NCBI RefSeq assembly: GCF_032854445.1
Contig: NC_088303.1
Coordinates: 16,063,501 to 16,127,500 of the forward strand
DNA length: 64,000 nucleotides
Direction of reading: 5' to 3'
Source of the DNA: Liolophura sinensis
Taxonomy: Eukaryota; Mollusca; Polyplacophora; Chitonida; Chitonidae
Part shown: positions 1-13,222 of the stretch, piece by piece
How the letters are laid out: every line of letters begins with the position of its first letter
Numbering within the stretch: the stretch's first letter is position 1
Notes under the pieces: model-generated
Seen by the model: only the letters and a program-made list of their open reading frames with translations
The model's database searches: none
What the model was told of the DNA's origin: nothing
Translations under genes and position numbers: made by a program

Positions 1-3000
1 TAATCCAAATGTACACTTAATTCCACTGGCTATTGTCGTTTTATATCGTTTTGTAATATTACATGTACCTGATATATGTACTGTTTTGCTCATACCTACA
101 TTCACCTGTGCTACACAGATCATTAACCCACAGGTACGTACACAATATTCCGATATCTCTTCTGCAATATTACTTGATACCATTTCCCACACACATAAAA
201 TAGACGTAGGTCTGTATTGTTCATCATGTATACTATGTCTTTATCATTACATGGCACATGTACTCAGGTAATACAGGTATTTAAAGGGTAGGCCAATGTG
301 AGTCAGGCACATGAAACTATTTTATCAGTGGTCACTTCTGTACTTAAGCAGCACAAGATACAATATCAACCTCTACTTTAGGCTTGTAAGCTGAATGAGT
401 TTAGGTACATACTAGAGTAATACCTAAGATATATACCATAATTATGCAGGACAAATTTTTTAAATTTTATTAATAAGGTATAGAGTGTTCACTAGATATT
501 AGTGCTTAAAGCACAAAGCAGTGTTATTACACTCTGCTAGCACTTAGCCAGAAAAGGACATTGGTTTAGTAAACTGTATGTACTATGATTTTCACATTCA
601 TCTGTATCATACATTTCTGTAAAAACAGATTACCAGTATTACTTTACAAAGCACATTTTAAATATCTGCTAAACCACAGGTTGTAGAGTAAGTAGACGTT
701 AAAACTGAACAATATTCACACCAGTTTGTCAACGTGAAAAATTTACACAATTTCAAACTTCATATGCCATTGTGATCAGAAATATGCTAATAAAACACTG
801 CATTACATGTGTGTAACATAATAAAAATCAATACACAAATTGACACTCTGAGGTGAACTTAACTTACCTTGGGAGAGCTGTGAAATTGAAGCGATGCTGT
901 TCACTTTATGTAATGTCACTTGTTAGCTGGGACAGGTGAAAACTTTCGAAAAACTCGTTAGCAGGTAAAATCCACCAGTTTCAAGTGCGACCAAAAAGCT
1001 GACACTTGTCATGAAATCCACCTGTAAAAGGTGCACAGCAAAACTGCAAGGCCGATGGGCACTTCTTATACAGGCCTTAATTCTCAACCTGAAATGTTAC
1101 CAGCCAATCAGCTACATGTAGATAGCTACAGTAACACTAACACACATGTACGGGGATAAAGATCTACACAGATATATCAGCTTACAACCTCATCAGCAGC
1201 TGAATTCACTGCGGCTCAGTCCAAACTCCTGACACAACCACCTCGTCAGTAAGTCTGCAGGCCAAGGGACACGAGCTCCAGCAAACGTCCGCGGAAACAA
1301 CGGCTCTGGATTTGACGATCCCAGCAGATGAGGCAAGCCGATAGTCTGCTTCACGCCAGCACGTGGCAAGGCTGATGCCCGGGATAAAAACAGTCATAAC
1401 AAAAGCCCACTATAAACAATGCCCCAGGGAACTAATGGGGAGCCCTTTTGGATCCCTGCCCTAGGATCGTCTTAGTGAGTGTTGTAGGCAGACAATCACA
1501 CCTGTGCTTTGCCATCAGTTGATTGCCCACCACACCTGACTGGCCTTAGTACCTCAAGTCAACATTATACACCTGGGATTTACCTAATGAACTCAGCCAT
1601 CATCAGCCTGAAAGAAACAACAGATTGACAGTCTGTCTAATTTTAGCACACTGGATCTTTTAGACGAGACTGATTTAAATCAGTTTGCTTGCTGGTAAAT
1701 TTAAGCCAATGGCAAAAAAGCATACAATGAGCTACATAATGATGCATGAAATAAATTATGGTCTGGAGCACTTTTGCACAGGTGTATGTATTCAAATTGT
1801 AGATGAAAATGTTTTTGTTTCATTATTGTTAGTTATTCATTGAAAAAAATGAATCACTTGTAGCAATGACATATATTGCTAAGGTGTATTAACTAGCCTA
1901 AGCTACGATTTTTCTTTAACAAAATCAAATTTAATGTACCAGATACTGACTGACAGGTAACATAATTGTTTCTTTGTGTTCTAACTCTAATTAATTTCAT
2001 ATAACTAAATTCACCTAAATAATCTTGTTATACACAGGGTCTTTCATTTTGGCTCATGAAAAGCACTCACTGCAAATGAATATAAATTTTTCATTATACC
2101 TACAAATTTAGTTCCAATATTTTACTCTCAACATGAGCTGTTCCTGAATAACTGAGATATTGTTGTTTTTCAGACTAAGTTTTGATCTGCCAGATTCTCA
2201 CTGTATTCTTATAAAAATAGTCTGAGATCATGCTGACTGATGAGATGTCTTATTAATTAATAACAACATCCAATCTTTTTCTGAATCAAATAACTGATCA
2301 AATAACATGAAAGAACAAAATTTAAAAAAAGAAAAACCCAGTTATATATTAAATGTCACATGTACAATGTATATACATGTATGTATGTATGTGAACAGTA
2401 CGATAAAAGTTTACACCTCTTAGTTTATCACGTAAAAAGAATCACCTGCATGCTTGAATACCTTTCCACACTCGCCACGACTAAATGTTTATTATGATTG
2501 TTAAGTCAATTTTCATCTGAATACTCACGAGAGGTCAAGTTCAAGAGAACAAGGAAATTAAACTGTTGTCGGTCAGCCAAGCATAAAATATACTTAACCT
2601 CACAAAAAAATACCCTGTGTTGCATTCTTTAGAGCACAAATGTTGAGGGTCACTACACTACAGACAGAAGCACAGTTACTGTATGTTAGTTACAAAAGCT
2701 CTACGAAATGCTTTCCACTCTTCAGCCTCATTATTCAACAAAAATGTCCAAATAAATCATTAATTTTCAAACTGTTTATATTCATGGTAACTTACATGTG
2801 CAAGAGAACTGAGGCTGAGAAAATTTATAATATAAAAGACTTATATCAGTCTTGAATCCCTCCCCGCCCATCCTAGGCCTCATCAGATAAAATTCTCCAC
2901 CTACAAACTTATAATTACATATATTGCTGACAACAATGGAGACTAAAAACACAGGTGAGGCAGGAAGCATAGTCGAGATGAGAAAGTGAAAGTGGTAAAG

Positions 3001-3852
3001 TTCACAGGTATATCAGAAACAGAATAAAAATTCATACCTGACTATCACACAATGACATTCCACAAGAAATAGATACATGTAGTTTCACCCTTCTAATTAC
3101 ACGGTATAGTATGTGAGCCCGCCCTCTAGGTATTAGTGTGAGAAGGTACCACAACTCATGTCAATCATTCTTAGGAATCCAACACTTTGCCTACACAGAC
3201 ATTTCTTGAGAAAATAATCTGAAAACAATTTAACCAATGCAGCTGGATGACTGTTAAACGTACAGGTTCATTATTGTTAAAAAAAATTTTTTTTTTTCTG
3301 TATCACACTTGTGTTAAGTGAATGGTATATTCTATGGAATTGAAAACCTGGATGTGATGTTTTCAGAGTTCCATGTCTACGTGTGTAGATGTTGAGCTCA
3401 TCACGCATACCGTTACACAAGCTGACAATGCGTGGGAACATGTTCCAGCTGTCTTCTGGCAGTACAGAAATTATTATTATTATCAATTATTATTAAACTA
3501 GCAGGTTTGTATTCATCACTTGGCTTGATACTGGAAGCTTAATACTTTTTAACGCAGAATATTCAGTATAAACGATCAAATCAAATTAGATTGCATGGAA
3601 TAAGTACTGATTTACTGGGGCCGTGGATGGTGGTATGTTCACAGGTATTTTCACGACTGATTGATTATAATTTTTTTTCTCTCATTAGATGTTTAATTGC
3701 CATACTGAAGAATTTTTCACAACATTAAGGTTGCAGGAAACTGTGGTATCAATAGTAAATAACCTACCTTTGCATGTTAGACAGGCAAACTTTTCCACAC
3801 ATGGTAATTTGTACTGCTGGAAGACACGTGGCCTCCAGCAATCTTCCGGAAT
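1..3852. other. No gene recognised
   Basis: AT-rich sequence with scattered stops in all frames. A more GC-rich patch lies at about 1190-1450; its minus-strand frame of 63 codons has no recognised motif. It could be a first exon or promoter of an unseen gene. Confidence 0.5.
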
Positions 3853-5068
3853 CAGGTGAATGATGAAAGTACTGTGCAGGAATGGTCCTGAACCCGTCAT
3901 TCTATGATCTTGTATTTGAAGGTAAGAACTATTATTCGCTACCCTCTCATCAGCGTCAGACACAGGCAAATATCGCTGCATCTGCTCCAATGGTTACTTA
4001 TGTTTGTACCATCATCGCAAATGTCACCCAGTTCAAAGGTGAAAGTTGACTACCATACCTTTCAGTTTAGCACAGGTGTTGCTACAGCTACACTACACGT
4101 TAAGTTAAACACGAATCAACTTCAAATCACATTATGACATGCACCAACGAAAAAAGCAACTTATGCTGGTTGAAACTATAGCCGAATAATATCAGACATA
4201 GTATGTAAACACTAACAGAGCTCCCATTTCAAACCACTGGATACTTTCCCATTTGCACACTGAACCTCGTTAGCGTTTCCTCAGGGGTTCACAGAAGTTA
4301 TTTTTCCACATACCAACCACCACTTTCTGGGCAAAATTAAGTTTTTCGTTCAATTGAAATTAATTTTTGGGGGGGTTTTAACCGACAGTTTGAGATACTA
4401 AAACTGAATGCTTTTGAACCTTACCTATCGTTCAATGATTAAAGTAATTATTACTGCCCATATTTGAACTCAAGCTGGCCTTCTAGTTAATACTGCAAAC
4501 TGTTAATCGGTGGACATTGCAGTCAGTGTTACAAGAATTTCAGAATACCAGCCCATTGAAGTGTGAGTTACCGTCAAGAACCTGAGAAGAGAAGCAGGTG
4601 AATCATGAAAGTTCTGCCGCCGGGTATGGTCCTGAACCCATTGTTCTGTAATCTTGCATTTCAAGGTACGAAGCATTATTCGTTACTCTGTCTCATCAGT
4701 GGGACGACAGACAGAAACACCTATCGCTGCATCTCCTTCGATGATTACTACTGTTTGTATCATCATCGCAAATGTTAACCAGTTCAAAGGTGAAAATTGA
4801 GTTCCACATCTTTCAGTTTTTTCATTCAATTAAAATTGATTTTTTTTTTGGGGGGGGGGGGAGGGGTTAACCAACAGTTTGAGATACTAAAACTGAATAG
4901 TTTTGTACTTTATTATCCTTCCCTGATTAAAGTAATTATTACTGCCTACATGTATATATAAACTCAAGCTGGCCTCCTAGTTGATACTGAATACTGATAA
5001 TCGGTGCACAATGTACTTTGCAGTCACTGTTACATGTATTTCAGGATACCAGTCAGGTGAAGCGTGAA
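3853..5068 (+). repeat. Tandem segmental duplication, two diverged copies
   Basis: Block 3853-4068 matches 4595-4819, and block 4345-4565 matches 4820-5068, in the same order and orientation. Shared stretches include GCAAATGT.A.CCAGTTCAAAGGTGAAA and GACAGTTTGAGATACTAAAA. The first copy holds about 275 extra bases (4069-4344) absent from the second. The poly-G run has expanded in the second copy (about 4850-4861). No gene is recognised in either copy. Confidence 0.75.
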
Positions 5069-6277
5069 GACCTGCCTCACAGCCTAGAGCATCAGTCTAG
5101 ACAGACTAAAGCTCACAACATGAGCAACTGGTCTTGACATCAATTTTAAAACTTTTAGAAATTATGAATTAAGATAGATTGGTCATGTATTAATGGCTTA
5201 TGGAATATGTGGTTGTGGCTCTCAGTCTGTAAACAGACATGTCAAAAATGATCTGAAGAAAAAAAAAAAAAAAAAAAAAACACCTGAGGAAATCCAAAAT
5301 CACGCAACACCTTACATGTATAGGCCTACTGGAATCTAATCTAATTAGTACGTCCAGATGAATGTTCTGTGCATGATCTAAATTCTCCTCAAACGTTATC
5401 CACACCTGTCAAAATGAACGATTTCAATCAACAAAAGCATATCAAAATGAAGTCCGATTTGGCTTATTGACAGGGTAGTAATCACATGAAATTTACCGCG
5501 AAGATCAGCCGCCAGTAATGAGAACATTAGGAGACCCACAAATAGTGAATTACCCAATGGAATATTAACTTTACGTATAATAATCTTTAAACAGAAAGTT
5601 AATGTATAAATAAACTGTCACTTTTTCCACAACAAATGAGGCTGGATCTCAATGGCCTTATGTCCTGTCTGTAACACACCTCCATGCTCAGTCTTTGAAC
5701 AAAAAACACAATTTCATAGCGAATTGATGTTACTGGTAAATGTTCATATCTGGCAAAGAAGGTTTTAATTTCGCCGCTTTAAGCCATTTATCAAACTTCA
5801 GCCTCCCGAAAACGAAACCTAGCGGCAAATTGCGTGTTTTTCTTGAAAGCAGCTAAAGATATTAGCACCACCTCATGTCAGAGAAAGGAAACCAGTCAGA
5901 CCATGTGCACTCACATGCAGTCACTCACGCTATGATAATGTCAAAAATGGAACGGTAAGAGGCTGAAGTGGGTCAAATTATTCGTGAGGACCGATTTGGC
6001 AGAGACCAAAGAAGCTTACCATGTGTCATTTCATAAGCCCGTCCGCTTCCACAAATTGCCACCTTAAATCTAATTAACGCAGAGAGTTATGAAGATTTCT
6101 ATAAAGGGGAGATACCTTCAAGAAGCCAAACACTGTGTCATTTTCAAACTTTCACCATGTTTTCAGTCAACAAATGAATGGTTTGAACCCATTTTGTCCA
6201 ACAAAAATGCGATCCCCTGGACTATGCATTACTGACTTAGAAAATGTCAGGCAGGAAATATTACACAGGCTCTAAGT

Positions 6278-6640
6278 TGATTTATTTATTTACTTGATTG
6301 GTGTTTTATGCAGTACTAAAGAATATTTAACTTCTACAACGGCAGCTAACATTGTGGTGGGAGGAAACCAGGCAGAGCTTGAGGAAGGAAGCTCTAGCGG
6401 GGGAAAGGAAAATGCCCAGTGTTTTGGGAAGAAATCTATGACTATCACCAGACGTAGTTATGTAGACACATCAACAGCATATTGTGGGTATTAAACATCT
6501 AAGTACCAAGCACCTAGTACTTAAATACATGAAGGTTTCCCAGCGTCAACTTGGTTTCCTCCCACTATAATACTGGCTGCTCTTGTATAAGTGAAATATT
6601 CTTGAGTACGGTGTAAAACACCAATGGAATAAATAAATTA
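6278..6640. mobile_element. Inverted pair of SINE (family 1) fragments
   Basis: A minus-oriented 3' fragment (6278-6400) and a plus-oriented 3' fragment (6540-6640) of the main SINE family face each other, tails outwards. They can fold into a hairpin. Confidence 0.75.
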
Positions 6641-6725
6641 ATCATTTTTTAGACTCAGAGCACATAAAACAGAGCACAACTGCAATGTGTCTAGCTCTGT
6701 AGGGCTGTGAAAGTATATGTAATCA

Positions 6726-7370
6726 CATAAGCTTACCTTAAACACCTCTGTACTTCCCCCGCTAACTTCAGTACACTACTGTTGGCTGCCAAATAATGTG
6801 TCTGTCCTTACTTATAGTCGTCTCAGCTATCGATTCCAGATAGGTGTCCCCGAGTGTCATCCCTAGTAAATCCTGACAAGCATGAAATTGGTGGAAACTG
6901 AATAAATTCGAACTCCAACCGTCATCTTTGAATGCCTACTCCTCACAATGAGGGCAATGCCACTACTACTAGAATAATTTGAACTTTTGAGACACATGGG
7001 CTAACTGTTTAGGAACAGTCACACCAGTAGTGACCTAGAGGGAACCCATAATCAACACTGACCACTAAAAAATTTCTCAAACAGTTAAAGTAAAGGTTAA
7101 ACAAAGATGTACAAAATATGCTAATTCCTAGTAATGTCAGTAGTTATCTCCCTTGTCTGGGCTGTGAGGAGTATGCATTAAAACATGGCGGATGCAATTG
7201 GAATTTATCCAGCTTCCACCAGTTTCATGTTTGTGAGGATTTACTAGGGATGATACATGGGGACACCTAGCAGGAATCGACTATGAGAACGAAAAGACAC
7301 ATTTCCTGGTGGCCAACAGTAGCGTTTAAGCCAGCAAGGGAAATACAGAGGTGTTCAAGGTAAGCTTATG
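6726..7370. repeat. Foldback element with ~220-bp inverted arms
   Basis: Arm 6726-6948 is complementary to arm 7162-7370 with clear but imperfect identity. Both ends begin CATAAGCTTACC when read inwards. About 210 bp lie between them. Partial similarity continues outside the arms around CTAGCTCTGTAG. There is no long ORF. It is most likely a foldback or MITE-type insertion; a local inverted duplication is the alternative. Confidence 0.75.
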
Positions 7371-8397
7371 GATCAAGACAGGGCTGTGATGGTATGCGTA
7401 AATCAGTGCCCTGGGCTACAGAGCTACAATGTGTCTAGTGTTTGTTGATAACCTGTAAATAATTATGAATTCAAACAGTCTGTAAAGTTAGGTCATTTGC
7501 TGTCACGTGGTAGAGTGACGTCAAATCATTGAGGAGCCAGCTTTTACGAATGAGAAAGGGCTCGCTAACAAAACGGTCAACGTAACGTTTACAATTCCCG
7601 TAGTATATGTTGTTGTTGAAATGAAAGAATGTACATGTTTAGAGTCACTGTCAAGTCGGTAACTTAAAAAAATATATGAGTTAGTAAACACATACGCACC
7701 ATTATCATTTTATACCACTTTGACTTCATTTCATTTATTAGCTCTTATTCCGTCCACTAAAATGATGGACCAGGCGGTTCCTTGAAGATACACGTGATGT
7801 CATCTTGCCCGGGGCACCACTCCGAGACTTTTGACATTTGCCGCGTAAAACCAGGGCTCACGTGACCAACAGCCAATCAAATGATTTCCCGGGAAGACCA
7901 TCGATCCAATGAGATAAACAGATGTGCTGCTTTCGTAAATTACATTTTATTATACCAGTACTGGTGCTCATATGCTGGCCTATATGTTCAAATTCAAGTT
8001 CCTTCATTGGTGCCAACACCCTGAATACAAGACGGTTTTGAACAAGTTTAAGGTATATGTGCAACGAGACCAATATACATATATAAAAACAAATAAATAT
8101 ATGAACATGAAAACAATAGATAACAGCATGCAGCTTACAGTTAACTGAAGTGGACATTAGTTTCAGGGAACTAGAATTCACAAAAGTTTGTAAATAATCT
8201 GGTGTCTTAATAGGTTATAATTATGTTTAAAGATGTTATATGGGAGATTTTTGGTAAAAATTCGATCAGCACAAAACCATGTAATAGAATTTTTAATATT
8301 ATTTTAGAACAGGCCGCATAATTACCTTTCTCGAAATTTATGCACGTTACCATTCAAAATCGGTAATAAAGTTTTTAAAATTTATAAAGCGGATCGC

Positions 8398-8568
8398 GTG
8401 CGTGGGAAAGTCTGCCTGCAACCTGCGGATGGTCGTGGGTTTCCCCCGGGCGCTGCCCGGTTTCCATCCACCATAATGCTGGTCGCCGTCGTATAAGTGA
8501 AATATTCTTGAGTACGGCGTAAAACACCAATCAAATAAATAAAAACACCAATCAAATAAATAAATAAA
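8398..8568 (+). mobile_element. SINE family 1, 5' truncated, 15-bp target duplication
   Basis: The copy starts within the body (GTGGGAAAGTCTG) and ends in (AAAT)n. TATAAAGCGGATCGC is present on both sides (8383-8397 and 8569-8583). The last 20 bases before the tail are duplicated. Confidence 0.9.
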
Positions 8569-9343
8569 TATAAAGCGGATCGCATTATAACTTTTTGCAA
8601 CTTTAGAATCATTTAAACTTTATAAAAAGTGCAAGTACGAGCCTGATATTTATGGAAAAACAATAATTTATTGAACCATTCTTGGTAATTGCAGAAAATT
8701 CGATTTCATAATAGCTAATGTGGATTTTTGCCAAAAATATCGGACATCCGATAAATTCTTCCCATTATGTACATTGTCTGGGCTATTAAACCCTTATCCA
8801 TCAAAGCTCTACTGGAATGGCAAATTCAGTAGGCCCGACATACAGACCACTTTCAGTTGAGTATGAATTTAACGTACACTATATAAGCGTCAAGATTCCA
8901 TCAACGATATAATCAACGATACAGCCAGCTAGTATATATGAAAATGAGTGGGTCTAAGCGTGGAAACAAAACATGTGTTAAAAAGTATTTGAAATAGTAA
9001 ATTTTACGATAGCCATTTCTGACCATATTACTGCGTGTGACCATCATGTTTTGTCATTTAATAATCAGGCTTCTAGACTTCCGCATTCAAGATTTCTCAA
9101 CATATGTAGTTCCAAAGGGAAAATATGGAATAAATGACGCCATTGACATACCATGCACAGCGCGGGATCCCAGAAAACCACCATGGAATTGAAAAGAATC
9201 GATTTGTTAAAAATGTTTTTCTCTGTAAAAAAGTAAGTTGAACTATTTTCGTGGAGAATGTTTAGCGGGCAGTCGTACATGTATATACTTCATTGATTTC
9301 CCTTGCCTTTATAGCCTATACGACTTTCTGTTTTTTAACAAAG

Positions 9344-9541
9344 CGCACTACGGCAGCGTAATGACCCAGGAGCCTCTCACCAATGCGGTTGCTGTGAGTT
9401 CAAGTCCAGGTTATTCTGGCTCCATCTCCGGCCGTACGTGGGAGGGTCTTGCAGAAACCTGCGGATGGTTGTGCCCGGTTTCATCCCACCACAATGCTGG
9501 CCGCCGTCGTATGAGTGAAATATTCTTGAGTACAGCGTAAA
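9344..9541 (+). mobile_element. SINE family 1 with partial tRNA-like head
   Basis: It contains the tRNA-derived segment up to a B-box-like GAGTTCAAGTCC, then the conserved body to GTACAGCGTAAAA. A short internal deletion lies after CGGATGGTTGTG. The tail is missing. Confidence 0.85.
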
Positions 9542-10368
9542 ATTTCACGTTTCTTCCACGATCAGAGTATTATATAAGCCAATTGCACGGACTGTTTTGT
9601 ACGTCATATACAGGCCTATAGTTAAAATATATGTGCCGTCAGTTACATGTAAAAATCGATTATTATTCGTTTACTTCAACCGCCAAAATGTTTTTTTAGC
9701 AGAGTGACGCACTTAGGCTACAAGGATATTTGTCATTTTGTTAAAACTGATTAAACTTGCAATCAATCAGATTTTGTACAAGAAGATAAAATGCCTGTAT
9801 TTAGCTTGATAAAGATGGGTTTATGCTGTCTAGTTTAATGGTTTATCACATGTATATATCCTGGAATAGTTATTATAGACTAAACATCATAAGACATATC
9901 TATCCTGTATGCAGTCCCATTGTTTATTTACAATGAAACGGATGCCGTATAACGCCCTTCTCTGCATGACTGTGACACAAACCACAGGCTGAGTTGTATA
10001 GTGGATGCAGACAGGGTAGGTTTATGTATGGATAGATAACCTGCAATGTCTTCGTGGTTTAAAACGCCCACCAGTATGGCGGAACCTTTGATTCACCGCG
10101 TTACATTCACGTAAACAGCTAAATACAACTGCATGCATACATTATGTATAAATACAGTCGGTATAGCGTGTTCCATCAATCAAGATGCAGAAGGACAAGA
10201 AATACAAACTAGAACCCATGGGTTTGAAAGGGGTCTGGTTATTGTGCAGTGCAATTGCAGGATTATAAGGTATTAGCCACACGAATGTGGTTCAGCTAAT
10301 CTAACGATGTACTCAAATACTGAGCCTCACTGACCGTATCGTAGTATTAAACAGTAGGTCTAACGGAT

Positions 10369-10471
10369 TTGGCCGTACGTGGGAAGGTCTGTCAGCAACC
10401 TGCGGATGGTCGTATAAGTGAATATTCTTGAGTAAGGCGTAAAACACCAATCAAACAAATAAATAAATAAA
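10369..10471 (+). mobile_element. SINE family 1, short copy with 8-bp target duplication
   Basis: Truncated at the 5' end and internally deleted; ends in (AAAT)n. TAACGGAT flanks it at 10361-10368 and 10472-10479. Confidence 0.8.
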
Positions 10472-12303
10472 TAACGGATGTGTGGTTATGGCATGGCTGC
10501 AAAACATTTGGTTATAAAACGATGCGATGTGAAAAATCAATGTTCTGTAACGTAGTATTTGCATGATATGAATAGTCTTCTCACTCCGGCGAGAGCAAAC
10601 CTGTCCTACTGAACCTAATTTCGGTAAATCGCAGCAGTGCAGTGGTTTATGTCCGGCAATATTTGTCCCCCGAAGAAGGAAACTCTCACATTTCCCGAAA
10701 AAAATTGAGTCAGCTCGAATTTAGCGATTCGGTCACGTTACCCGCAAAAAACATTTTTTTTAATCATGATGTCATATCAACTAATGGCTGACAAATAGGA
10801 AAGTTTATCACAACATCTGCAAACACAAAATCCATTGATCTTTTAAATAAGTGACTGTTGCAAAGCAAATTATTTGGATTTTAACGTAAATGAATACGAA
10901 CGTGTTAATTTATGGAGCTGTGAGATTTTGCCGACGGCGAAACTATTTTAGACGTCATCTACATCAAGTTTACTTTCGACCATCAACTCACTGAAGTCGC
11001 TGTATTTAAAAACATGACCGAACATGGCTTTTTTGACTGGGTTACCTCACACTATTGTGTAGACGACATAAACAATACAGCGAGCTTCAAATGTTACACT
11101 GGTCCACCCACGGTATTGTGTTGTAATTATGCGGCCTACCATGTTCTGCCGTACAGATGATTGAGAATTACGATTACTTTATCATACATTATCGATAAAA
11201 AGGAAATTCGTATTTGATTTAAAATTATAATTCGCTTTCAGTCATATTTTAATCATATTGTTTACATTTGCGATCCACGAGCGAACAGCGCATTTTGAGA
11301 ATCTTTGCGCTACCTAATTTACTCGTTATATGTCGTCGGCCGGACCGTTTAGCCCACTGATGGATTTCCCTGTACAGTTCTCGTATTTGACATTTTACGA
11401 AAATATTGGCCCAAGTGGTTTAGTAAGGAGTCAAATGCAACTCATACTTGTTTTTAGCTGAATCATGTACTCAAAAATTGTTAGTTCCTTTCGGCGTTAT
11501 GTAGCCTACCTTTAAGCTGGGATTAAGAGTGTATCTTAATACACATCCACATAATTTTGTGTACCAGCAGTACACAAATTGTGTAATTCATGTAACACAT
11601 CCACAACGACTTGTGTATACACATGTGTGTACCACTGATACACATGCCATTGTCGATGTGCAAATTTGTACACAATCGTTTTTAGAGGGTAATTGAACAA
11701 ATTTAGTGTCAGTTCCGGCAAATGGCTATGACCTAAACATTTACATTTCGGTTGAATAGTGTGATTTGCTATGTGGTATCCTTAATGGATTACATATGAA
11801 AACCCTCTTTCATAGGCACTATCCTACTGTGCATGTTAGTAGCATAACTATATAGACGAGGAGACACATTGCTGTGTTGTCGCGGTAGAGTTAATGCCCT
11901 TGGTGACACAAAATGAGAAAACCTTTTTCAGACTTGTTGAAATGTTAATGGTATCCATCATGTAGGTCTACATGTTGTTGTATAAAACTGATTTCCATCA
12001 CTGACCTTATAAACTTCACCTTATTTCATTATAGACTAGGAAACCTGCGGGCAAATGTGAAATTAGAAATGTAGAGAACCTTCAAATACCGTAGTTATCA
12101 TACGTTGTGTCCACGAAGAGTTTTTCATTAAAATCATTCACTCGACACTGTACAAGCGTCCATGGCTTCTCTTCCTGGAACAGTTACTGAGAAATACTGA
12201 GAAAACATCTCAATTATTGTCAAGTTGATACCAGAGGGTAACGGTGTCTTTGAACGACATTTACGATTTCCTTTCATTTTACGATTTCCTTTAATTGATT
12301 TTT

Positions 12304-12420
12304 TACTAGTGTTAACGCCGTGCTCAAGACTTTTACTACGGCGATCAGCAATATGGTAGTAGGAGACCCATGGCCATTCTCAAATGAGCATGCTAATCAC
12401 TCGGCCACAGAATTCTGTGA
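12304..12420 (-). mobile_element. Very diverged SINE family 1 relic
   Basis: The stretch GTTAACGCCGTGCTCAAGAC followed by ACGGCGATCAGCAATATGG is recognisable as an old minus-oriented copy. Confidence 0.5.
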
Positions 12421-12874
12421 ATGCATCGATGTTTTCCTTAGACTCACGGGTATATAAGTATGCAGCTTTTATCTATGTCATACAAGATTGGGCATTGTGT
12501 TAGGCATGATAACAGTAAAATAATGTTGATGAAAGCGACGTTAAATACACCCAAACAAATAACTCGAGGAATGTTGATCCACGTTCATGAGGGATTCGAA
12601 CCCAGTATATTTTCACTGTCACAGCTTATGTACTCTGATTCTTCAAGCCTTTCGTATATGTTTGCAAGGTGTTTATTCGAGCACATTTTGGAGGCATTAT
12701 TCTGTGTAGACTTATCAAATTATACTTTTCTTCCGAAGCCTTCAACTTAGCCAATGCAGTCAATGTAGTGGCATAAATTTCATTGAAAGCTGCTCTTTCA
12801 CATGTGAAAAAGTTGGGGATTTAGGACATATATGTACGATGAATATGTTTTGTACGATGCATTTAAATTTGTAG

Positions 12875-13052
12875 TGGCCGCTGTGAGTTCAAGTCCAGCT
12901 CATGCTGGCTTCCCCACCGACCTTAAGCGGGAAGGTCTGTCAGCAACCTGCGGATGGTCGTGGGTATCTTCTGGGCTCTGCCCGGTTTCCTCTCACCGTA
13001 ATGTTGTCTGCCGTCGTATAAGTGAAATATTCTTGAGTTCGGCGTAAAACAC
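12875..13052 (+). mobile_element. SINE family 1 with B-box region
   Basis: Runs from GTGAGTTCAAGTCCAGCTC through the body to GGCGTAAAACAC. The first half of the tRNA head and the tail are missing. Confidence 0.85.
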
Positions 13053-13170
13053 TTACGATCAGATAAGGAAACCGGACAGAGGCAACTTGAGAAAAATGAA
13101 AAAGACTGTAGACGGTTACCGTTTGCGTGCCGACGCTGTGCCACTGCTAGGGAGAATTTACTTTGTAAAT

Positions 13171-13222
13171 GCTGGGATATAGTATAGTGTGTACTATATA
13201 TATGGTATATACTATACCCCAG
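13171..13222. repeat. AT-rich perfect-stem hairpin
   Basis: CTGGGATATAGTATAG pairs with the downstream TATACTATACCCCAG around an ATATAT-rich loop. No flanking gene explains it as a terminator or regulatory hairpin. Confidence 0.5.

Noticed and set aside
1206-1397. 63-codon minus-strand frame in a GC-richer patch
   Set aside because: No recognised motif; length is within chance for this composition.
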